Both the position numbers and the translations under genes were made by a program. A DNA stretch of 64,000 bases from the NCBI RefSeq assembly GCF_051020975.1, contig NC_135046.1, positions 7,130,001 through 7,194,000 on the forward strand, in the 5' to 3' direction. Origin of the DNA: Osmia lignaria lignaria. Lineage: Eukaryota > Arthropoda > Insecta > Hymenoptera > Megachilidae. Positions within the stretch are counted from its first letter, which is position 1; the number at the start of each line of letters is the position of its first letter. The notes beneath the pieces were generated by a model. The model worked only from the letters and a program-made list of their open reading frames with translations, had not been told where the DNA came from and ran no database searches. Shown one piece after another: positions 12,679 to 24,197 of this stretch.

Positions 12679-15600
12679 AGCATCGATTAATTAGGTTTTT
12701 AATAATTTCATTAACCATAAGTACGGATTATTAAAGATACAAATAGATCATTTTCAAATTTAAGCTTTCACTTTATTTACCACTTTGCATTATTAATATT
12801 TATTTAACAATTATTAACGGTTCGGTACTCTTTACATTATACGATGGTAGTACATAGATCTTGGACTGTTGAGACGTGCATTTCAGAAAGTTAATATGAT
12901 ATTAACGTTGATTAAATTCTATCCTCTCTTTTTTTTTTACTAATTATCCGATTATACAACGTTTGAAACACCGGTCACCGGCGATTTTTCCTATTCAAAG
13001 ATTAAAAACGCAAACGTTCTCTAGAGAGGTACAATGTATTTAGTTAGTTCTTGTATGTCGGCAGTTATGAGTATGTTAACGAAGATCAGAAGTAGCAGAA
13101 ATTGTGCGCGTAATTTTCACGGCAATTATGTAAAACACAGGAAGTTTCGTGAATGGGATTCCGTAAACGTTTCTAGCCGAGGTGAAATCAATTATGTCCG
13201 AACAATGATCGCCGATGCGTGGCGAACATCGTCACGTGTTCGAAAATTGTTTATTATGTATAAATTCGAATTAACGGCCGATCGATGCATCCCGTTAACC
13301 ATCGAAGCTGACGAGCTAGGAACCCTTTTCATCCGGTTCTGAACGCGTCTCTGAGTGGCCTGAAACGTGAAGCTCTATCGAGAGATACCAATAGCTGCAA
13401 TTTATCGGCGATAATTTCATCCACCTAGCTTATCGCTGCCGCGAACTCTTCGACAACTTTAATAGCCGGATGCATCGGTACTCTTCGGTCCTTCATTTCA
13501 ATTTCACTCGTCAGAGAGCATTCCACAAATAAGTAGCCACACTTCAGTTAATTTGGATACTCGTTTCATGACGATCTCAATGTCACAACGTTCTTCCATC
13601 ATTTTTTTATACAATTCGCATAATAATGCGAGGTGTACAAAAATCATTGTATAATTTTAATGAACTTTTTTGCAATTAGCAATGTGAGAATGATAAACGA
13701 AATAATTTTGAAGTTTGCTGTGAGTCCATAACGTGGATAGGAAAAAAATTTCATTGATGAAATTAAATTCAGCGAGCGCGTTGAAATAATAGCGTTACTA
13801 GGACGAAGCAATTGTGCGCGTCAATTTTTTCCATCGCTGAAATATTTTCCCTCTATTCCGTTTCATATGTCAAATATGAACAAATATTTCCGCGCGCTCA
13901 TGCGCGAGCTACAGAGCACATTTTAAAAAATCAGATTTATATTCGATGTTTAATACCACTGTGCGCTCGTCACGGCATCGCCATTTCGAATATCGTTTTT
14001 TCCCGATACTCTCGTGAAATACTAACGCGACTAGCCAGCCATTTACGTACGCAACGGCGAAATTTAAAGCGCTCCGCGCTGTCAAGATCCCGCGTTTATT
14101 CGATATCGTATCGAGCGATAAAAACGTAACGGATGAAAATAATTTATCAACGGATACAACTCAGTCTCTTTATGCGCTTGAAACGATTAACGCGACGGTA
14201 ACAAGCGACGAAATACTTTAACCGAACAAAACGACCTCTTTCAACGATATTTCGTGTTCCTGACGTGTCCGGTCATGATAAACATTTATGGATCAACGAC
14301 GCTTATTAAACCGTGCATTTCGCTTTCAATCGGGACTCGCCAATCAACAAAGTTACGGAGATCTTAATGAAGCTCCGTCTCATCGAATTATACGGTTAAT
14401 CTCGAGCGTTCAACGGAATTGTAATTTTCACGCGATTCGATACCTTTCGTTTGTAAATTTCCCCTGGAATTACAATCTCTCTTTCTGTTTTTTTATTCTT
14501 TTGTTCACGCTCGTTTCGAATCGAATACACTCTCCGTGGCTAATTGTTTAATTCCCGTTTCGGTTACGGATATACGAGTCGTTGCCGCGAAACGCAATCT
14601 ACCCGTCGGTTGTTCGTCCCCCGTTGCTTTTCTATTTCTGTTTTTTTTATCTTTTTGTTTTATATTTTGCGTTTTCGAAACGAACCATATACGCGACCGT
14701 GCTGGTAGTACAGAAGGGGAGATATATAAAAAACAAAAACGTAAAAAAAAAAAAATGAAAATCAGTATTCCAATGGCAAACGTACGCTCTCGAGCGTAAG
14801 AGACACGCAGGGTGTCAGCATCGACGCATTCGGCGCGTCGACACGTTTTGTTTTCTGGCCCCGTGTCAGCCCAGTCAATTAACGTACGCCGTCTTTCTAT
14901 TTCATTTCCGTTGGTTTTGTTTTGCACCCAGCGCCCCGTATCCATCCCAGCATCCCTTGTTGTCACGGGACCGCACTTTGTTTTGATCACGTCACACCGG
15001 CAGCACGCGGATTGTAGGCTTCCCCCGGGGATACATGGCGTAGCTTTTAATTGCGCCCCCAATTAGTGCACGCGCCCGATCAAGAAGTACTTCACCTGCG
15101 GCTGTGTTTCAACGAAACACGTGTCCAATTATCAGCTCCCACGATCCCTCAATCACCCGATAGTCTTTAGTTCTGAACCTTTTAATCCTAGTTTCCTTCT
15201 AGTGTTTCACCAGCAAGGATATTGCTTGCTATCGTCTATCGCTTTCATTTGTTCCTCTCGCTTTGTTCTGTAATATTACTGTACTCAATCCTGATTCGAA
15301 ACGATTATTTCTTTAAAATCATTTTACAGGGTTTACGTAAGAAATTGATGCAATCCAAGAAAAGTGAGTTTGTTTTCAGTTGAACGTTAATTTCTTGAAT
15401 CACTCTTGTTCAAAGAATCGGACTGCAGTTTTCGTTTTCTTCAACCGAAACATTTATCTTTTAATATCGCTTATTGAAGTTACCAAGGAGCAGGCCTTAA
15501 TTCCTTCAAGAAGAGGTAGAAACGTTGTTTACAGAGATATTGTTGCAAATATTAAAAGAGATTTTTCTTCTTCACCCGTATCGCTGGTCTGCCACAACTT

Positions 15601-16992
15601 TCTTAAGAAACTTTTCCCTTCTTCGCTGCCCCGCGGTGTGTTTACGGCTGTTACGGATCCTCGGTAGGATTAAATGGATCAGCCCGGATGCCTGGGGAAC
15701 GGTAATATTAAATTTTATTCCAGAAACATTCTCTCAGGTTTGTAAATTTCCCTCAGAGACCCTGTCGTGCACCTTGCGCGCCCTCCTTCTCGCGTAAGCA
15801 GCTGCATAACTCCGGCAACCTCTCGCCGAGAGTATTCCCTTCCGATGCAATAAGCAATCGATGGGTTCGCGAGGATCCTGGTATCTTGTAAATTTCAACT
15901 AACCAGGGCTTTTCGACGTTTTAACCGTACCGACATGATAACTGATCGGTCGGTAGCCACTTTTCTCACGCGAACGCGCGAGTTTTATTTCCCCTCGTTA
16001 CGGTATTCCCAGGTGATTCAACGAATTCCTTCTATGGCTCGCGTCATCTGCTATCCAACGAATACCTCCCGCAAAGTATAAGGCACCTGTAATCGAATAA
16101 CTCGATGCGCTTAATGCGCAGGGTTACCCCACTTGCATTTTCCAACGATGCGTGTCGCGATATTCTCGATCCTACTGTATGGAATCCGATACACACCACG
16201 TGGAAATATTTTATGAAATTACAGACATGGTGTTCGAGAATATTACACCGTTCCTTCCGATCGACCATCCAAACCGTATCTTGTCCAGCTCTGCTCTGTA
16301 GTGCTTGTATAATGCTACTTCAGGTCATCGAATGCAACATGGATACTGCATTGAGCGTAGTTATCTCTGATAAGTCGGCATTAAGTGATTTATCTCGATC
16401 GAAGCACCTTCTTCCGAAGCAAAAAAGCGTAAAGACTTGTGAAATAAAAGAGATCATTAGATCTTTGGCACGAACGTTCTGCGGCTAACTAGCCCGCTTA
16501 TTATCGCGTACGAGACGGATAAGGGCGGCCCGGCCGTAGGACAGTGTTAGCCTCGCAATGGCGGATAGTGGAAAGGCAGCAAGGAGCATGGAGGGTTAGA
16601 GGGGTTAGGATGACATTAACAAATGACTGCATGGTTGAGCTTCTGCCACCGTTTCCCCTTCCGCTACCCTCCGTTACCTACAGAACCCGACAACCCCTCC
16701 AGCTCGTCTCTCCGTTGAACCAACCCTGCACAACCGAGCCTCCACAGCTTAACCGAACCGGGACCGCGCATTCGCGAAATCTGGGCAAACTTTCGTCATA
16801 AATAAAGGGTAAACAACGCCGCCTACCCCTCTGACGTCGTGGCTTCAGCCTCGTAAGTCACTTGGCTCCGCTCCTCGCGTCCTCCGCCTTTCGGGCTTCT
16901 TCTTTTAAACCGCGATACCGCTCCACGAACTTCCCCGACTCTCGAAAGACTCGAGGCTGGATGTTGGAGGTCGCGATGCGTCGAGACATTCC
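12679..16992. other. Non-coding stretch
   Basis: Frames of about 100-185 codons occur at 13,034-13,342, 14,505-15,062 (minus) and 16,105-16,488. They show no domains, and the second crosses poly-T/poly-A runs. A GC-rich block at 16,520-16,950 has a well-placed ATGGCGGAT near 16,558, but that frame stops after 13 codons. A small perfect stem, TAATTG against CAATTA, lies near 15,048-15,064. Confidence 0.45.
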
Positions 16993-17114
16993 TTAACCTG
17001 TTAACCGACGTGACGCGGGAATGACGACTTTCTTTGTCGATGGAAAATTCTGTTAAAGGTTGCATTTCTATCCCGCCTCTACAAATTTGCAACGTACAAC
17101 GGTTAACAGGTTAA
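16993..17114. mobile_element. piggyBac-like MITE, 122 bp
   Basis: TTAACCTGTTAACCG at 16,993-17,007 is the exact reverse complement of CGGTTAACAGGTTAA at 17,100-17,114. The element therefore begins and ends with TTAA, and inside these lie 11-bp terminal inverted repeats starting CCTG. TTAA target-site duplication with termini beginning CC is the hallmark of the piggyBac superfamily. The interior (about 90 bp) has no frame, as expected of a non-autonomous element, and shows a further partial GCGGGA/TCCCGC match. A 15-base inverted match at this spacing is unlikely by chance. No second copy was found in this window, so family membership rests on the ends alone. Confidence 0.45.
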
Positions 17115-20100
17115 TTGATACGATTCTTTTCCCAGTCTAGTCGGTGGTCTCCCTTTACTCGCGTTTATTGTTCTTTCGCGGAATTCGATCCATGGATCGG
17201 TGAATTTATAGTCGACGAGAGTGCAGTTACTTTTCTAAAGGATAATCATACGGTGGCGTGCGGTTGCATTATCCTCCAGGATCATTGTTTGCACGAGATA
17301 GATTTTTTTTCCCCGGTAGTTGGCTCAAAGAACGAAAACAAGGGTCGTTGTTGATGAGTATGACAGATGAGTAGGGACTAATGAGGATAGGGCTGCGTAT
17401 AGGAATAGCCGGAGGAAATCGTCGCGAGTCAGAGAATAACAAGCTGATCATCGACTCGTAAGAGAATAACAAGTGAGGCAAGTTTCTTTATTAAAAGCAA
17501 CTGAATCGTTGTACGAGCGGGAATATTCAGAACATGGCCGGCAATCTTTGACCCGGGAATCGTTGCGACGTAAACGGGATGCTGTAGCCGGTAGCCGAAT
17601 GAAAAGTCACGGGAAACCGTCTTACAACGTTGCCACTCGGAAAAGGTAGACTTTCGTGTCTGTCGCCGTTGTGTCGCGTCACTTTGGCGGATTAATTCCT
17701 GGCCGAGAGACAAATAAACTTGCTCTGAATGCGCCGCGATCTTCCATCCGCATTGAGCGGTCTATGCAGATTAATTGAAGCGTAGCAGTCGAGGCAGCCC
17801 CGTAATCACGCCGAGCGAAAGGGATGACGAGGATGAATTCGAAGAGAGATAGAGTGAGAAAGAGAGCAGACACAAAAAAAGAGAAAGAAATGAAAGAGGA
17901 GCTAGCCGGAGATTAATTGAAACGCTCTTGCCGGGACGGTGGCGCAACTATCGTGAAAACGGTGTTACTCGTCTTACCAGACCAGCATTGAGATCTCGTT
18001 TTAAAACGTTCGTTCGTTTTCGATCGATCGAACGAGTCGTACAGAAATACACGTTTCGCGAATCAAGAGTACTAGGAGTAAAAGGGGAAAGCATTTCGTG
18101 TCTCGTTAATTTTGTTTTCACTGAGCAAGCCTCTCTCGGTCGATTCGTTGTACCGTCAATTATCGTTTTTTTTTTTAGATTCGGGAGGAAAGTAAACCGT
18201 GACCACTTATAGAACGACCGATTTCATAGGTCGACGGCCAGGAAATACATCTGCGTTTGGTTTCGACGCTGGTCAGAGCTTTCCTCTCTTACGAGAAATG
18301 TAGTTACAGAATGGATACTCGGTGGAAAGTATGCACTCGAATGAAGTTACGAAAATGGGTGGAAATTCGAGTGGTACAATTAAGATTGATCGTTGCATCG
18401 TTGAACCCTCCGAAACGATACAATCGTAACTTTATTTCGATTGTTCTCTACTCTCCTTTCTCATCGATGGTCGATCGCGTTCATTTTCTTAAGTGCTCCT
18501 ATTCGAATGCTCGAATTGGCTGAAATCTCGTCCCACTCACGTTATTCCGCGGAACAAGTGCCCGGGCACGATAGAGTGGAACGTAATTTTGATAATGGAA
18601 GCCACCGAAATATAATAAATATCGTGACGGTGGCATGTCGCGATCATTTCACAGCGATGGAACGCGAAATTAAGCTTTATTCAATTGGTGTATTACGCTC
18701 GGTCTTTTCTTCGCTTCAGATCGTTCCACTGTGATTCTCTTGCCATCTTAATTACCGCGCAAACCTATCTTTAAATCTGTCGACGATGTTTAACCGGCTA
18801 ATTTATATTTTAATCTCCGCTATTACGGTATTTCGCATCGTTTTCAGCTTTTCTATTCATACCCTCTCGAGTAGACGCTTTACCGTCCCGTAAATGACCT
18901 GAGTTACGTTTTATCTGGTACCTTACAATCGCTATAAAATGCTTCATAGGATGATGGCTATCGAAATTCACCCAAGTCTGCCGTCTGAGAATAAACACTC
19001 ACGGATATGGCGCAGAAATCGAAGCGTCGAATAATCTCTGAAGCTGATAACAAACGTGTGAATTGTCCGAGCGTTTGTTCGACGAGAAGAATCAATTCCT
19101 GGCGTCTTTTCGAGAGTGGTCGCACCTGCGATCCGACACAAGTTTTCCTTGCCCCGGATAATGCTTTTATCGTGTCGCAAGACGAAAGGTCTGGAAAAAC
19201 AGGTTGCCCGAATGACACGGGTAGAGTTACACGTGCGTCTATCCTATCGGAACCGTAAAGGGAAAGTTGCTTCTTCCTGCGGGCGCGCAATTTTTTCCCT
19301 ATTAATTTTCATCGTTCTGCCTTGGTATGTGGTTAAGGGTACACGAACACGGAATCAAAGGTAGACGAAGCAGAAGGGAACGGGATCGTCCCGTTTTGTG
19401 GTCCGTGTTGGCATTGTGCGGCCGACCAGTACTTCTGACAGCAGCCCTTTCAAATTCATAACGCTTTTCCAATATTCGTCGAATGACGTGCCGTCACCAT
19501 TACTCCGGGTTCCCGTCCCATAGCCTGCTTCCTTTCTCCCGTTCCCGCGCTGCTTTCGAAGGGGACGACAAATTAGACGGCAATTTGCACCTTCGACGCG
19601 CCGCGCCGCCTCGTTCTACTTGTGGCTGAATACCGAAAGAACCGGAGGGTTTTCAAATGAATATAGCATCGGACGTTTGGTCGATTGTACGATTCGAAAA
19701 TTGCACTGTAAGACCGGAATCCTGGAATTAATCCGTTCGCTACCTACGACCTCTGTCGTCGTAATTGTTTAAAGCTAATTTATCTTATAGTCAGATTCTA
19801 AGTGGGAAAAATGTGTAAAAAGGGTTTTGAGGATGATATTGGGTTGGCAGTGACTTAGCAGGCAACACGGAATTTCCGATGACCTTAGTCCCTTTTCTCC
19901 AGTATCCCATGGTGTTTCGAAGAATGTTTGACGACCAGGGTATAGCCCTTGGAGCGATACGGGTATTTATATTAAAATGCCAGAAGTTCCTTTGTTACCC
20001 TCCGATATCGAAGTTTAGATTTATTAATTCGTGGTCCCACGCGTGTTGAATAAAAATTCGTCGAGATTTATGAAGGCCGGGTAGGCACGAATTGCCCCCG

Positions 20101-20950
20101 GGGATCAAGAAATGTTATTCCGATAGGAGAGATTCCTCGTTTCGGGGGGACTCTCTGTTTGCGCGGGTCGAAGGTCGAAGCCCTAAGAATATGACGATCC
20201 TTGCGGTGAAAAATGAGGCTTCGCGTGGCTGGTTCGGCATGATCCAACACACCACAATTCTTCTTTTATTCCCGGTCATTACGATCTTCTTTTACTGCGC
20301 GATATCGTGACGATCATCGATGAAAAATACGTTGTTACCGGTGAAGAAATACTTGACAACGATATTTATTCCACGTCCACGACAAATAGTATGTATAATT
20401 GATCATTTGGTGGTGACCCGATAGATTTTGCCGTTGAGTCGTCTGCCGCGTATAAAATTTTATTCTAACGAGTGTTCGTCCATTTCCACACTGGCTAAGC
20501 TTCTTATCCTCTGACGAGTCCGTTCCGCCAATTAAACTTTCCATCTCGTCGACGAATCTCGACTAACTATCGCGTACCATCGACGTTCCGTTTCCCTTTT
20601 CTTCCTTTTCGTTTACTGTGACTTCGATTTATCAACCCGATTAATTAGCAGCGACAGCTGCAAACGATCAACCTAAGAAACAATCGATTCGATCGGCGAA
20701 AGTTTACCCTTTCAGAAAATCCATTTTCTCGGATGTGGGCTCGATTTCGAGACTTCTTAAGCCCTCTCCGCGAACGAGAGAGAAATACTGGGGAAACTCG
20801 AAGCGAGAATAGTTGGACGTCTAGGTCGGTCGAGGAAAATAGTTGCCGGGATTAATTTACGGCGAGTAGATGGGTTTGTAGCGATATCACCGACGATCAA
20901 TTAGTGGAATGGAGCTGGTCTTGGCTCGCGAGGGAAGACCATGTTCGATT
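17115..20950. other. Non-coding stretch with a palindrome and a short direct repeat
   Basis: CGATCCATGGATCG at 17,186-17,199 is a perfect 14-bp palindrome flanked by AATTC and GAATT. The 13-base word AGAGAATAACAAG occurs at 17,431 and again at 17,461, exactly 30 bp apart. No reading frame is convincing. The GC-rich segment at 19,490-19,620 has no gene signal that I can recognise. Confidence 0.5.
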
Positions 20951-20978
20951 TTCTTTTTTTCCCCCCCCCTTTTTCTCT
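20951..20978 (+). repeat. Poly-pyrimidine low-complexity tract
   Basis: Runs of T, then nine C, then T again form a pure pyrimidine tract. It makes short spurious frames rich in Phe and Pro on one strand and Lys and Gly on the other. Confidence 0.8.
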
Positions 20979-22284
20979 TTGGCTTCGGCTCGCCAGCTGT
21001 CGCGAATCAACGCCGGATCGGCCAGGTTACTCTTCAGCTTTTTTTTTTTTCCTACGACATCGCAATCGATGACACTCTGAAAGGAAAAACCAGGCCAAAG
21101 GGCACGGACAGAGGGGGTTGGCGAGGAGAGTCGAGCTTTTACGGTGAGAACAGAAGAGAAATAGGGAGCAGAGAAGTAACCAAGTGAATCCAACGTACCG
21201 TGTGATATCCGATCATACTGATTCAGTGTTTCCATCAAGACGGAACTGCAGGAAAGGTTATCGCGATGATAAAGTTCCGGGGCGAGGAAGAATATTTTGC
21301 CGCTTGTTCTTAAACTTGTGCTTCAAGAAAGATCGTAGTCGAAGAAAAATAGGTACTCGAAAAACGACGCTGGATGCGTTCGATTTGTAAGGGAGAATCT
21401 TCCGCGAGTATTTTTTGGCAAACTAACCTTTAACCCTCGAGAAGTTCGCTAAATGTAAAAAGTTTAGGCACATATTTTACTTGTAAAGTTTTACCGAATC
21501 GACGAATGTTTCTTCAGGTCGAGAGTTTAAGTTTACGCTGTTTCAACTTTCGATCAAGCTCTGTTCGTGTTTGTCTTCCAATATCAATCCGATGGGCTAA
21601 TCACCCGTTCAATGAAAACGAGCTAAAACGTTCGTTGCTATATCGTAATACGTTTCCGCTCCAATTTTCGGTAGCATCATCGCTTTAATGCACGGAAAAT
21701 CGTTCAACGATCGCCGCTGATATTTCGCACGAATTACTTTCCCCTGCATCGATAAACGCGGCGCGTTTGAAACAATCGAGAACGCTATTGTATAGATTCT
21801 CGACCCGTTTCGCGGCACGGGTAAGCAATCCAAGTTGTCACGGTCAAACAACGAAGAATAGTAGAGCATAGGTGTGCTTGTTTGCCGCTCATTCAAGTGG
21901 CCGCAACGAAGTTTCGAAGCGGAAACACGATTAACTGACCCCTAAAAGAGAACGCGAGGATCTCGAGGGTGGTTGACAGTTACTACGTTCGGATAGGCGG
22001 ACGTCGCATCGCGTCGGTTGGCTACGTTCTGCTTAAAACCGATTTCAATTAGAAAGCCCGAGACCGGAGCGTTTTAGTTCGTTTTTGCCTTCCATTTTAA
22101 ACCGGTTGGCCGGAAAATGCATTTCGCCGCGTCATTAAATGCGCAGCATCGTTGCTGTCGCTTTCGCTTTTAGCGAAGGCTGCACGGGATAGAAGCAGAA
22201 AGCGTTTCGTTCCTGCTATCATCTAGCCAAAGCATGTGTGCTTTCTCATTTTTACATTATCGTCGGCCACCCTGGCGTTATTCC
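20979..22284. other. Non-coding stretch
   Basis: A poly-T run lies at about 21,040-21,050 and a small perfect stem, TTCGCT-ttt-AGCGAA, near 22,160-22,175. No gene is supported. Confidence 0.5.
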
Positions 22285-22313
22285 TTTCCTTTCTTTTCTT
22301 TTCTTTTCTTTTT
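22285..22313 (+). repeat. (TTTTC)n simple repeat
   Basis: Five-base TTTTC units are repeated about five times in a longer pyrimidine-rich segment (22,280-22,340). The adjacent Phe-rich reading frames are artefacts of this repeat. Confidence 0.85.
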
Positions 22314-24178
22314 ACCCCTCCTTTTTTCCTCCCCTCGACCAAGTCAAACTGGAGGGAAAATACAAGCTCGTTGTGGCTCCGTAAATTCACCCGTTCGTTT
22401 CATTATCCCTCTTTTTATTTCCCGCAAACGAAACTGTCGAACACACGCTACGTTAACGAGCTGAAATTGTTTACAGTTTGCGCGGAGAAAAATTGTTTCA
22501 AGCCATTGTAGAATCGCAAGGAATTGTTCCACTCGGTCATTAACGTTTCTTGAGTCCCGAAGGCGGAACGTGTTAACACATTGATCACCGTCGGGGTTAC
22601 CGATGATTTACAAAACAAATTTTACATAACTGAATAAACGAAAGAAAAAAGCTAAAGGTAATGCTAAGTAGCATTAATATTACATTAATTTCTTAAGGTA
22701 ATAAGTGAAAAGTTTAAATTGGAAAATGGAACGTTCGTATTCTGAATAATTACAACTTCGTTGCGGCATGTAAACTGGCTACTTGAATATCCATTAAAGC
22801 TTTAATATTTAAAACTTTCTATAAATTGACGTAAATCGACGTAAAAGTTCGCCAAGAATTCAGAGTGGTTCTCCAATATTTTCACAGGAACGTAAGAAAT
22901 TTCTAAAAGAAATACAGAAATACTTCTCTCGAAACTTTCTGATCTCCTTAACTATCTTCCGCCTACATTTGTTTGATTATCCGTAGGAAACGAACGCATC
23001 GTATGTAGATACATTACGGTCGCGTTACTTTAGCGTTTTCGAAATCGCAGCTGTTCGATTTTTACTAGTGAACGAACCGAAAGGTATAGATTTACCTTGA
23101 TGGGGATCGACCGATGCGTCGAGTAACTCGTCCCGTTGAAAGCTCGTAAAACGAAGGGGTTACATAAGCTCGACGAAAGCACCTATACACCCTCGATGTC
23201 ACCGTAAACTCGTTTGCCATCGATGCAGCCTGCATCGGAGTTACGGGCTAACGTATCGGAATCAAGGTATTACGATACGCGCAGCCTGTCCTTTCACTCT
23301 TCTGTCCCTCGAGTTCTCGTCGTTTTTCTTCTCTGGCTTTTCACCTGGTTGCGAAAGGAATTCGTAATAACCTATCAAACGGTTCGATGAAAACTGGGTC
23401 AACCCTTATGCGGGACATTTATGGGTTTCGTACAATAGGCGAGCGTAAAACTTTCGAACTAACGTTTCTCTTCGGCGACGGAGAAAGAATTTAATTTCCG
23501 TTCGAAGAGTTCGAATATGACGTTTGATTCACGATTACCTTGTGAAATCACGAAATCGAGGTATTAGCATGAATGTTATAGCAGGAAACGAGACCGTAAT
23601 CAAGGAGAAACGATTGCGTGAAAGAGTTTCGAGTAATTCTTTGTATACTCCCGATGAAAAGCGATTCTTTTTCTTTTTTTCCTCGGAGGAAGGTAACGAG
23701 GCTATCAAGGATGATCTACGATCGGTAATCTGGGTCAGTAAACAGCGGTTGATCCGTGAAATATCGTTATAACGAAACCGTTATGGGTTTCGTGTATCAG
23801 CGTCGCTCGATCGAAGGGATATCGTGATACTTGAGGCTGTTTCGGCTCGTAAAATCGTGTACGCGTAATTTCAGGGGGCATGTTTCGCTCGTTTGAGGTC
23901 AAGCCCTTAAGCTTGCGGCGGCTTAAATCGTTTTGCGCCCAGGTTACGTTAAGAAGAGATTGCGACCGACAAGCAAGGCCTCCTCTCTACTGACTGCCGT
24001 TTGTTTTGCGCCCGTAATTTTCAAAGGTTTATCGTTGTTGTCCGTGAAGCGGCATTGACGTAACGACGAAAGACCTTCGCGGGGACAAAGGGGTAATTTT
24101 CGGTCCGAGAGACGGCACGTTTGTTTCTGCGATTAAATCGTGACCCGTGCTTTTTACGCAAACGTTACGAGATGGTGG
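22314..24178. other. Non-coding stretch
   Basis: A near-palindrome, TAATGCTA-ag-TAGCATTA, lies at 22,659-22,676 in an AT-rich tract. GACGTAAA repeats twice within 20 bp at about 22,830-22,850. Nothing coding is supported. Confidence 0.5.
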
Positions 24179-24197
24179 AAAAAAAAAAAAAAAAAAA
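24179..24197 (+). repeat. A19 homopolymer
   Basis: Nineteen consecutive A residues followed by GGGC. It could be a slippage tract or the tail of an old retroposed sequence. Upstream bases show no polyadenylation signal within 40 bp and no recognisable retroelement, so a simple homopolymer is the safer call. Confidence 0.8.

Noticed and set aside
14505..15062. 185-codon minus-strand frame
   Set aside because: It passes through poly-A/poly-T runs that generate its Lys- and Phe-rich middle, has no domain, and overlaps open frames on the other strand.
16590..16612. TTAGAGGGGTTAGG, similar to the insect telomere repeat TTAGG
   Set aside because: Only two imperfect units; not an interstitial telomere array.
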